From positions 1-14,191 of the forward strand of contig JAJYTJ010000097.1 of NCBI GenBank assembly GCA_021793115.1: a DNA stretch of 14,191 nucleotides, in the 5' to 3' direction. The translations under genes were made by a program, and so were the position numbers. The stretch's first letter is position 1, and each line of letters starts with the position of its first letter. Origin of the DNA: Actinomycetes bacterium (GTDB lineage: Bacteria > Actinomycetota > Actinomycetes > Actinomycetales > Cellulomonadaceae). Shown piece by piece: positions 6,158 to 12,513 of this stretch. Below the pieces are notes generated by a model, which was given only the letters and a program-made list of their open reading frames with translations, searched no databases and was not told the DNA's origin.

Positions 6158-7639
6158 GTGTCCACGTTGAGCAACCTGGCGGAGCGCTACGGCGCGCTCG
6201 AGCCGGCCGACCTCGAGTGGCTGCACCTGCTGGTGGGGGACTGGCAGGTGATCTCGGACCTGGCCTTCGCGGACCTCGTGCTGTGGTTGCCGACCACCGA
6301 CGGCGACTGGGTCGCCGTGGCCCAGGTGCGGCCGTCGACCGCCCCGACCGTCCACTACGACGACGTGGTCGGGGCCCGTGTCCCCGAGGGGCAGCGTGCG
6401 CAGCTGGAGCTGGCGCGCAGCTCGCAGCGCGCGCAGCGCTCGCGCGAGCCGCGCTGGTTCGGCGAGTACGCGGTGCGCGAGGAGGCCGTGCCGGTGGTCC
6501 GCAAGGAGCGGGCCGTCGCGGTGCTCGCGCGGCAGACCAACCTCGGCGGGGCCCGCACGCCGAGCCGGCTGGAGATCAACTACATCGAGTCGGCCGACGA
6601 CCTGCTCGGCATGGTGGCACGCGGGGAGTTCCCGCGGGCCGACTCCCCGACGGGGCGCCAGCGGGGCGCGCCGCGCGTGGGGGACGGACTCATCCGGCTC
6701 AACGCCGAGGGCGAGGTGCTGTACGCGTCGCCGAACGCGCTCTCCGCCTTCCACCGGCTCGGCGCCATGGGCGACCTCGTCAGCCGCTCGCTCATCGAGG
6801 TGGTACCCGACCTGCTCGACGGCGAGTCGCCGGTCGACGAGTCGCTGCCCCTGGTGCTGGCGGGCCGTGCGGCGTGGCGCGTGGACGTGGAGACCCACGG
6901 CGTCGCGCTGGCCCTGCGGGCCGTGCCGCTGACGGAGCAGGGTGAGCGCATCGGTGCCGTAGTGCTGTGCCGCGACGTGTCCGAGCTGCGCCGTCGCGAG
7001 CGGGAGCTCATCACCAAGGACGCGACGATCCGCGAGATCCACCACCGCGTGAAGAACAACCTCCAGACGGTGGCCGCGCTGCTGCGGCTGCAGGCGCGGC
7101 GGGTGACCAGCGCCGAGGCGCTGGCGGCGCTCGCCGAGGCCGAGCGGCGGGTGGCCACCATCGCGTTGGTGCACGAGACGCTGTCCCAGACGCTCGACGA
7201 GTCGGTGGAGTTCGACGACCTCATCGGGCGCAGCCTGCGCCTGGCGGCCGACGTGGCGACCCCGGGCGCGCGCGTGCGCACGCACATCGAGGGCTCGTTC
7301 GGCATGGTCCTGGCCGACGACGCGACGGCGCTAGCGCTGGTGCTCACCGAGCTGGTGACCAACGCGGTGGAGCACGGCTTCGCGGGCCGCGACGCGGGCA
7401 CGGTCGACATCGAGGTCGCGCGCGACGGCGAGAACCTGCGCGTCGTGGTGGCGGACGACGGTGTCGGGGTGAGCGACGAGCGCGGCGCCGGCACCGGCCT
7501 GGGGACGCAGATCGTGGCGACCCTCGTGCGCAACGAGCTGCGCGGCACGATCGACTGGCGCGCGCGCCCCGGCGGCGGCACGCACGTCGAGCTGCACTGC
7601 CGGCTGCGGGTCAACCGCGACGCGCAGACCGTCGCCTGA
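6158..7639 (+). CDS. pdtaS: PdtaS-type sensor histidine kinase
   Basis: This is a 493-residue soluble two-component kinase with no membrane segment. The N-terminal part, about 1-140, resembles the GAF-like sensor of mycobacterial PdtaS. A PAS-like domain follows at about 175-280 (GLIRLNAEGEVLYASPNAL). The HisKA_2 dimerization helix carries EIHHRVKNNLQ, with His295/His296 holding the phospho-acceptor. The ATPase domain shows the N-box TELVTNAVEHGF (Asn402), the G1 box DDGVG (433-437) and the G2 box GTGLGTQI. Mycobacterium PdtaS is about 500 residues, so the gene is full length. In mycobacteria it phosphorylates PdtaR, an ANTAR-domain regulator that acts on RNA; no such partner is encoded here. 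The GTG at 6158 lacks a proper Shine-Dalgarno (an AGGAGG 21 bases upstream is too far) and is preceded by a TAGGCT -10, so leaderless translation is likely. It is convergent with whiB1, as in Mycobacterium. Confidence 0.93.
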   Translation: MSTLSNLAERYGALEPADLEWLHLLVGDWQVISDLAFADLVLWLPTTDGDWVAVAQVRPSTAPTVHYDDVVGARVPEGQRAQLELARSSQRAQRSREPRWFGEYAVREEAVPVVRKERAVAVLARQTNLGGARTPSRLEINYIESADDLLGMVARGEFPRADSPTGRQRGAPRVGDGLIRLNAEGEVLYASPNALSAFHRLGAMGDLVSRSLIEVVPDLLDGESPVDESLPLVLAGRAAWRVDVETHGVALALRAVPLTEQGERIGAVVLCRDVSELRRRERELITKDATIREIHHRVKNNLQTVAALLRLQARRVTSAEALAALAEAERRVATIALVHETLSQTLDESVEFDDLIGRSLRLAADVATPGARVRTHIEGSFGMVLADDATALALVLTELVTNAVEHGFAGRDAGTVDIEVARDGENLRVVVADDGVGVSDERGAGTGLGTQIVATLVRNELRGTIDWRARPGGGTHVELHCRLRVNRDAQTVA

Positions 7640-7646
7640 CGCAGCG

Positions 7647-7689
7647 GCGCCCGAGGTCGGGCGGCCGTGGGGCCGCCGACCTCGGGCGC
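7647..7689. terminator. Bidirectional terminator between pdtaS and whiB1
   Basis: A 19-bp stem has 14-bp outer arms, one bulged G at 7661, a 5-bp inner stem and a GTGG loop. It fills the gap between the two convergent stop codons (7639 and 7710). It lacks T-runs, as is usual at this GC content, and its symmetry should serve both genes. Confidence 0.85.
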
Positions 7690-7709
7690 AACGACGGTGG
7701 TGCGGTGGG

Positions 7710-7958
7710 TCAGCTCGCGCGGCGCTGGCGAGCCGTGCGGCGCTTGAGCGCGCGGCGCTCGTCCTCCGACAGGCCGCCCCAGACGCCGGCGTCCTGACCG
7801 GTCTCGATCGCCCACTTGAGGCAGGTGTCGACGACCTCGCAGCGACGGCAGACAGCCTTCGCGTCCTCGATCTGCAGCAGCGCGGGGCCGGTGTTCCCGA
7901 TGGGGAAGAAGAGCTCGGGATCCTCGTCCAGACACGCAGCGCGGTGGCGCCAATCCAT
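7710..7958 (-). CDS. whiB1: WhiB1-type iron-sulfur transcription regulator
   Basis: This is an 82-residue WhiB-family protein, full length for WhiB1 (84 residues in M. tuberculosis). It has the four cluster-binding cysteines Cys9, Cys37, Cys40 and Cys46 in the C-Xn-CxxC-x5-C arrangement. The turn GVWGG is at 58-62, followed by the basic tail SEDERRALKRRTARQRR. The opening MDWRHRAACLDEDPELFFP nearly repeats mycobacterial WhiB1 as I recall it. The family binds a [4Fe-4S] cluster, contacts the primary sigma factor and senses nitric oxide in Mycobacterium, where WhiB1 is essential. The ATG at 7956-7958 has AAGGAG (7965-7970 on the complement) 6 bases upstream. Its neighbour across a shared terminator is the PdtaS-type kinase gene, the same pairing as in M. 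tuberculosis, which supports the WhiB1 assignment over other WhiB paralogues. Confidence 0.96.
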   Translation of the reverse strand: MDWRHRAACLDEDPELFFPIGNTGPALLQIEDAKAVCRRCEVVDTCLKWAIETGQDAGVWGGLSEDERRALKRRTARQRRAS

Positions 7959-7988
7959 GAAAGTCTCCTTGCGCGCGCGATCACGCCG

Positions 7989-8005
7989 GCGCCCGGTCGG
8001 GGCGC
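7989..8005 (-). other. Hairpin in the whiB1 leader
   Basis: A 6-bp inverted repeat, GCGCCC / GGGCGC with a 5-base loop, lies between the proposed whiB1 transcription start and its Shine-Dalgarno. It may simply reflect base composition. No known riboswitch is recognised. Confidence 0.3.
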
Positions 8006-8020
8006 AGTGGACCGCGAAGG

Positions 8021-8049
8021 ATTGATGGGGGGTTTCGTGCTGCCGTCAA
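8021..8049 (-). promoter_or_regulatory. whiB1 promoter candidate
   Basis: On the minus strand, TTGACG (8044-8049) and ATCAAT (8021-8026) are separated by 17 bases. The -35 matches five of six consensus bases; the -10 matches the last three. Transcription would begin near 8014, leaving a leader of about 56 bases. A TGTGA half-site (8053-8057 on the complement) abuts the -35. Confidence 0.5.
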
Positions 8050-8058
8050 GGTTCACAT

Positions 8059-8354
8059 CCGCCCGCGCCGCGCACAAGGGTTACGAGAACGTTTCGACTC
8101 GGTGACCGCAGAGATGTTCGTCACATCCTGTGGGCGTCCTGAGGGGCCGTGAAAGCGTTGTCCCAGGTTGTCGGGCGAATTGGCCGCCGCGGGGCCTGGC
8201 CTGCGGCGTCGGGGCGACTGGAGCGAGGTAGGGACCTTGGTCCCACATGCGGGTGGTGTCCAGCCTCGACGGCCCGGACCCTGCCATGGGTCGGACGGCG
8301 CTGTCCGTACCGTGGGACGGGTCGCCGTGAAGTGGTAGGACGCCGGGCGCCGCG
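8059..8354. other. Non-coding regulatory stretch between whiB1 and the membrane protein gene
   Basis: No convincing gene is visible here. It contains the short inverted repeat GATGT / ACATC (8113-8127), a 6-bp stem CGCCGC / GCGGCG with a 12-base loop (8185-8208), the DosR-like palindrome at 8231-8244, GACCC / GGGTC (8277-8292), and the imperfect 14-base palindrome GGACGGCGCTGTCC (8293-8306). This density of palindromes suggests regulator binding or a small RNA, but no specific RNA is recognised. Confidence 0.45.
8231..8244. promoter_or_regulatory. DosR/DevR-like palindrome
   Basis: The perfect palindrome GGGACCTTGGTCCC matches the DosR core GGGACTWWAGTCCC at all but two positions, with both GGGAC / GTCCC arms intact. 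The flanks do not match the longer 20-base consensus. Its centre is about 130 bases upstream of the small membrane protein start and about 280 bases upstream of the whiB1 start. Binding by a DosR-type or other NarL-family regulator is inferred only. Confidence 0.4.
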
Positions 8355-8360
8355 TAGGGT
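8355..8360 (+). promoter_or_regulatory. -10 element for a leaderless small membrane protein gene
   Basis: TAGGGT matches the TAnnnT pattern and ends 7 bases before the GTG at 8368. This is the same layout as in front of the PdtaS-type gene (TAGGCT, 6 bases), and the GTG has no Shine-Dalgarno. Confidence 0.5.
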
Positions 8361-8367
8361 CCTGCCC

Positions 8368-8766
8368 GTGGCGGCTCGGGTCCCGGTGGCGGTGCGCGTG
8401 GCATGCGTGCTGGTGTGGCTGCAGGCGCTGCTGGCGCTCGCGGCCGCGTCGGCCCTGGTCACGGACCTGGTGCGGGGCACCCAGCTGGCCGGCGCCACCG
8501 TGGCGCTGGCCGTGATCGCGATCGGCGTGGCGGCGGCCCTGGCCGGCGCCGGCGTCGCGCTGCTGCGGGGCGGTCGGCGCTGGGCGCGCAGCCCGGTGCT
8601 CACGGTCCAGTTCCTCGTCGGCGCCCTCGCCGTGGCCGCCTGGGGCACGGCACCCTCGCCGTGGCCCGCCGTCGCGCTCGGGCTCGCGCTCGTCGTCGTC
8701 GTCGCGCTGCTCACGCGCGCGGCGGTGGCCTGGACGGTCCCGGGCCGCCCGACGGCCGGCACCTGA
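8368..8766 (+). CDS. Small four-helix membrane protein of unknown function
   Basis: This encodes a 132-residue integral membrane protein of no family I recognise. Hydrophobic segments lie at about 8-31, 42-66, 77-93 and 99-116. A basic cytoplasmic-type loop RGGRRWARS (67-75) sits between the second and third, and a short tail follows. Trp and Arg residues mark the membrane borders. The GTG at 8368 was chosen because the TAGGGT -10 hexamer ends 7 bases before it and the hydrophobic protein begins right there. The same frame stays open back to 8149, but that extension is hydrophilic, Arg/Trp-rich and crosses the palindromes, so it is unlikely to be translated. Its stop is only 3 bases from the stop of the convergent FtsK/EssC-like gene, leaving no room for a terminator between them. 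No function can be assigned. Confidence 0.78.
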   Translation: MAARVPVAVRVACVLVWLQALLALAAASALVTDLVRGTQLAGATVALAVIAIGVAAALAGAGVALLRGGRRWARSPVLTVQFLVGALAVAAWGTAPSPWPAVALGLALVVVVALLTRAAVAWTVPGRPTAGT

Positions 8767-8769
8767 GCC

Positions 8770-11700
8770 TCACCCCGCGACCTGCAGCGGTACCAGCTCG
8801 CGGCCGCGCCGCAGCACCCCGCGGCCGACCGGCTGTCGGTGACCCTCGACCAGCCAGGCGCCGTCCGGACCGAGCAGCTCGGCGGCACCCGGCTCGGTGA
8901 CGTCCAGCACCAGGAGGTGGCCGGCCCGCACGAGCGCCGGCACGGGACCGCGGAACGCGCTCACGGCGTGCGCGGTGGTGGTCGCTGCGACGAGCCGGCG
9001 GCCGGCGACGCACGCGCCGAGCACGTCGTACAGCGCGTGGTCCCGAGACTCGAGCTCGTCGAGGTCGTCGACGAGGAGCAGCGCGTCGTCGGGGCCGAGG
9101 TCGTCCGGGCCGCGCGGCCGGACGACGGGGACGCCCACCGCGCCCGCACCCGCCGCCAGCAGCTCGAGCGCACCGGTGCGTCCCGAGCCGCGGGGCCCGA
9201 CGACGAGCAGCGGGCGTGCCAGGTCGGCGACGACCGGCGACGCGTCGTCGCCGCCCAGGCCGAGGGCGACGATCGGGCCGCGGCCGTCCCGCGCCGGAAC
9301 CGGGGGCGGCAGCGGGTCCGTCACGCGCGGCGGCAGCGGCCGGACCCGCACCGCGCACCCGTCGGGTCGGGCGTCGGGGGTGGGGCGCGGCAGGTCGGTC
9401 GCCGGGAGCGCCACCTGGCAGAGCACGCCGCCATGCCGGCCCAGGTGGACGGCGCGGCCGGGCTGCGCGCGCGCTCCGGCCAGCGCGGGCGGGACGCCCG
9501 CGATCAGGTCTGACGTCGGCTCGCCGGGGCCGAGGACCAGCCGGTCGGCGAAGCACGGCGCGAGCCGCTGCGTCGTGGGCCCGGCGGCACCGGCAGCCGC
9601 GACGGCCGCCGGTCCGCGCGCGGCCGACCACATCCGCTCCAGGCGCTCCAGCGCGGCGCCGCGCGCCAGCGGGGCCAGCGCGGCGGCCACCGCCGCGACG
9701 TCGTCGACCACGAGGAGGGGGCGCGGCGTCGGGGGCGGCCCGACGTCGAGGAGCCGGAGCAGGCGGGCGACCCGCGTCGGGTCGTCGACGCCCAGCGCCG
9801 ACGCGACCCCGGCCGGGAGGTGCCCGGGCGGCAGGCCGACGGTGTGGACGGGGCGGCCCTCGGCCAACGCGGCGCGGGCGACGGTCGCGAGCGCGGTGCT
9901 GCGCCCGGAGCCCGGGCCGCCGAGCACGAGCAGGTGGCCTGCCTCCGGGTCCCAGCGGACCGCGCCGCGGGCCAGCTCGTCCGGCAGGTCGGCCAGGGCC
10001 AGGGGCAGGCCCGGCCCGTCCGGGACGTCCCGTACCTCGACCCGGGTCGGCAGTGGCGGCAGCCAAGGGCCGACGGCCCGCGGGAGCCCCGCCGCGGCGC
10101 GCCGGATCGCGGCGACCCACGGGGCCGGCCCGTCGTCGTCCCGGGCGTCGGACGCCTCCGGCGGCCCGGGCGGCCCGGGGACCCATCGCTGGGACGACGG
10201 CGCCGGCCACGGCGGGGCGAACCGCACCGGCGCCCGCTCCCCACGGTGGCACGCGCGCGCGACCTGCAGGGTCTCGCACGGCGCGGCGCCGCGCGCCAGC
10301 AGGGCCAGCCCCGGCCGGTCGAACGATGCCGCGTCCGGCGACCCCACCAGGTCGGCCGAGTCGACGTCGTCGGCCACCCGCAGCACCAGGCGCAGGGCGA
10401 CGTTCGCCCGCAGGTCGGCCGTCACCGCGCCGGCCGGTCGCTGCGTCGCGAGCAGCAGGTGGACGCCGAGGGACCGGCCCTGGGCGGCCAGCCGCGCCCA
10501 GGTGGGCACCAGCTCGGGCAGCTCGTCGGCCAGCGCGCGGAACTCGTCGACGACCACGACCAGCCGCGGCGGCGTGTCGCCCACTCCCGGCGTGAGCTCG
10601 GCGACATCGCGGGCGCCGTGCGCCGCGAGGATCCGTTCCCGCCGCCGGAGCTCCGCCGCCAGGCCGCGCAGGGTGCGCCGGGCGGCGGACGCGTCGAGGT
10701 CGGACAGGTGTCCCACGACGTGCGGCAGCGTGGCCAGGACCGGCGCCAGGCCCGTGCCGCCCTTGAAGTCGACCAGGAGCAGCGCGAGCCGGTCGGGCGG
10801 CTGCGTCAGCGCGAGCCCCAGGACGAACGTCGTCAGCAGCTCCGACTTGCCGGAGCCCGTGGTGCCCGCGACGAGGCCGTGCGGGCCGTCTCGCACCAGG
10901 TCGACGACCACGGCGGACCCGTCGGCCCGCGACCCGAGCACGACGGCGGTCCCGCCGCGGCGCCAGGCCGCCGCGACCGCCCGTGCGTCCGGCGGCGGGA
11001 CCCCGGGGAGGTCACCGAGCGTGACCTCCCGCGGGCATGCGGTGGCACCCGTGTCGTCCCTGCGGCGGGCCAGGGCGCGCGCGGTGGCGTCGGCGACGTC
11101 CGCGCCGACGCCGGCCGCCGCGGCCGCCCGGTCCCGCCCCAGGTCCCGCCGTCGCTCCTGCCCCCGCTCCTGCCGGGGGGCCGCGCCGACCTCGAGGACG
11201 GTCGCCGGCGGCGGTGGCCGCCGGCCGCCGATCTGCAGCACGCGCCCGGACGACGCCCCCACCCGCCCTTCGCCGGGCGGCCCGTCGACGATCGTGAGGC
11301 GCGGGGCCGGCGCCCCACGCGCCGCCCCGCCGGGACGGCCCGTGGCACACGGTGCGTCGGCCGCGGCGCACCAGACGAGCCACGACCAGTCGCCCGGCCG
11401 GTCGGTCCGCAGGTCCACGACCGTGCGGGGGTCCTCGGCCAGCGCCGACAGAACGAGGGCCCGGGCGGCGCCGAGGGCGGCCCGTCGCGGACCGACCACC
11501 ACGAGGTCGCCCTGCCAGGCGCAGGCCGCCGTGACCGCACTGGCCCCGGCCGCCAGGGCGACGCGGAGCGCGGGCAGGTCCGCCGGCTCGTCCGGCCCGG
11601 ACGCGGGCGCGGCCGGTGGGGGTGGTTCGGCACGCGGCGCGACCAGGACGAGCGCGCTCAGCGCGCCCAGGAGGAGCACGGGCTGGTGCATCGACGCGGC

Positions 11701-12423
11701 CAGCGCCGCCGAGGTCGTGACGCCCGCGACCACCGGCGCGAACCGCGCCCACCGGACCAGGCGGGCGCGCGCAACGAACGCCCCGGTCGCGTGGTCCGGG
11801 GCGTCGCGCGCGCCGGCGCGGCGCACGACGAGAGCGCTCGAGCCCGCCAGCAGACGGCTGCCGGTGGGCCACGCCGTCCATCGCCACCGGGGCACGCGCC
11901 GCCGCCGGCCCCGCGCCGACACGAGCACCGCCGGGCTCGTCGTGCGCCGGACGAGGACCTCCGCCCGATGCCGGGCGAGGTCGCCCGCCGAGCCCGGCGC
12001 CGCCGACCCGCGTCGCCGGTGCCCGCGTCGCCGGGGTCGGGTCGGACGCACCAGGACTGTCCACGGCTCGTCGTCCACCAGCGCGAGCTCGCCGCCCGGC
12101 CCGAGGCTCGCCGGTGTCTCGGGGACGAGCAGCCGCCCGGTGTCGGGGCCCGCGAGCACCGCCACGTGCCACGGTGCGCCGGCCGCGCGGACCGCCTCGG
12201 GCAGCGGTGCACTCCCGGCATGGAGGGTCGCCCCCCGGCACAGGGGCGCCACGCCTGCAGGGTGGTCGTCGGGCAGCGCCACGCCGTCGGCCAGCAGGGG
12301 GCCGCTGCGCCATTCGGGGTCGCCGGTGAGGCGCGCCAGGTGCCGGCGCAGCACCCCCACGGGTACCGACTCGTCGATCTCGACGTCGGTCGCCCCGCCG
12401 CGGGCCACGGCCGTCACACGCAC
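8770..12423 (-). CDS. FtsK/SpoIIIE-family triple-ATPase membrane protein, EssC/EccC-like
   Basis: This 1217-residue protein resembles the motor subunit of type VII secretion. Residues 1-70 may form a small ubiquitin-like fold. Residues 85-125 resemble a worn FHA domain (WHVAVLAGPDTGRLL). Two membrane helices follow at about 228-244 and 248-263. The first ATPase has Walker A GTTGSGKS (520-527, Lys526), VDFKGGTGL, Walker B VVVDEF (Asp626, Glu627) and GRSLGVHLLLATQRP. The second has GGPGSGRS with Arg841 in place of Lys and Asp907-Asp908. The third has GPRGSGRT with Arg1082 and Asp1119-Asp1120. EccC and EssC have about 1300-1500 residues and the same order. In type VII systems this subunit powers export of WXG100 proteins, but no WXG100, EccB, EccD or mycosin gene lies within the window. 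The start is the GTG at 12423, without a clear Shine-Dalgarno; a GTG two codons on is an alternative. A role in DNA or protein export is inferred. Confidence is high for the family and low for the substrate. Confidence 0.9.
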   Translation of the reverse strand: MRVTAVARGGATDVEIDESVPVGVLRRHLARLTGDPEWRSGPLLADGVALPDDHPAGVAPLCRGATLHAGSAPLPEAVRAAGAPWHVAVLAGPDTGRLLVPETPASLGPGGELALVDDEPWTVLVRPTRPRRRGHRRRGSAAPGSAGDLARHRAEVLVRRTTSPAVLVSARGRRRRVPRWRWTAWPTGSRLLAGSSALVVRRAGARDAPDHATGAFVARARLVRWARFAPVVAGVTTSAALAASMHQPVLLLGALSALVLVAPRAEPPPPAAPASGPDEPADLPALRVALAAGASAVTAACAWQGDLVVVGPRRAALGAARALVLSALAEDPRTVVDLRTDRPGDWSWLVWCAAADAPCATGRPGGAARGAPAPRLTIVDGPPGEGRVGASSGRVLQIGGRRPPPPATVLEVGAAPRQERGQERRRDLGRDRAAAAAGVGADVADATARALARRRDDTGATACPREVTLGDLPGVPPPDARAVAAAWRRGGTAVVLGSRADGSAVVVDLVRDGPHGLVAGTTGSGKSELLTTFVLGLALTQPPDRLALLLVDFKGGTGLAPVLATLPHVVGHLSDLDASAARRTLRGLAAELRRRERILAAHGARDVAELTPGVGDTPPRLVVVVDEFRALADELPELVPTWARLAAQGRSLGVHLLLATQRPAGAVTADLRANVALRLVLRVADDVDSADLVGSPDAASFDRPGLALLARGAAPCETLQVARACHRGERAPVRFAPPWPAPSSQRWVPGPPGPPEASDARDDDGPAPWVAAIRRAAAGLPRAVGPWLPPLPTRVEVRDVPDGPGLPLALADLPDELARGAVRWDPEAGHLLVLGGPGSGRSTALATVARAALAEGRPVHTVGLPPGHLPAGVASALGVDDPTRVARLLRLLDVGPPPTPRPLLVVDDVAAVAAALAPLARGAALERLERMWSAARGPAAVAAAGAAGPTTQRLAPCFADRLVLGPGEPTSDLIAGVPPALAGARAQPGRAVHLGRHGGVLCQVALPATDLPRPTPDARPDGCAVRVRPLPPRVTDPLPPPVPARDGRGPIVALGLGGDDASPVVADLARPLLVVGPRGSGRTGALELLAAGAGAVGVPVVRPRGPDDLGPDDALLLVDDLDELESRDHALYDVLGACVAGRRLVAATTTAHAVSAFRGPVPALVRAGHLLVLDVTEPGAAELLGPDGAWLVEGHRQPVGRGVLRRGRELVPLQVAG

Positions 12424-12466
12424 CCGGCGAGGGTGCCGCCCGCGGCGCGCTCCGTCCGCCCGACGA

Positions 12467-12506
12467 GGCGGCCCCGGGGACGTCCCTCCACGTCCCCAGG
12501 GCCGCC
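12467..12506 (-). terminator. Terminator hairpin after the FtsX-type permease gene
   Basis: Two 8-bp stems, GGCGGCCC / GGGCCGCC and GGGGACGT / ACGTCCCC, are stacked with one C-A mismatch and a 6-base loop. The structure begins 7 bases past the permease stop and ends 43 bases before the FtsK/EssC-like start. It has no T-run. It separates the two same-strand genes, so the downstream gene probably has its own promoter, although no clear -10 or -35 is visible in the remaining bases. Confidence 0.8.
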
Positions 12507-12513
12507 GGTCGCC

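Noticed and set aside
8110..8125. CRP-like site AGAGA-N6-TCACA upstream of whiB1
   Set aside because: It keeps 8 of 10 consensus bases, but it lies about 100 bases upstream of the predicted start and the left half is poor. Without binding data it is not distinguishable from chance.
8149..8367. Extension of the small membrane protein gene to an ATG at 8149
   Set aside because: The added 73 residues are hydrophilic and Arg/Trp-rich and cross several palindromes. The -10-like TAGGGT before the GTG at 8368 marks a better start.
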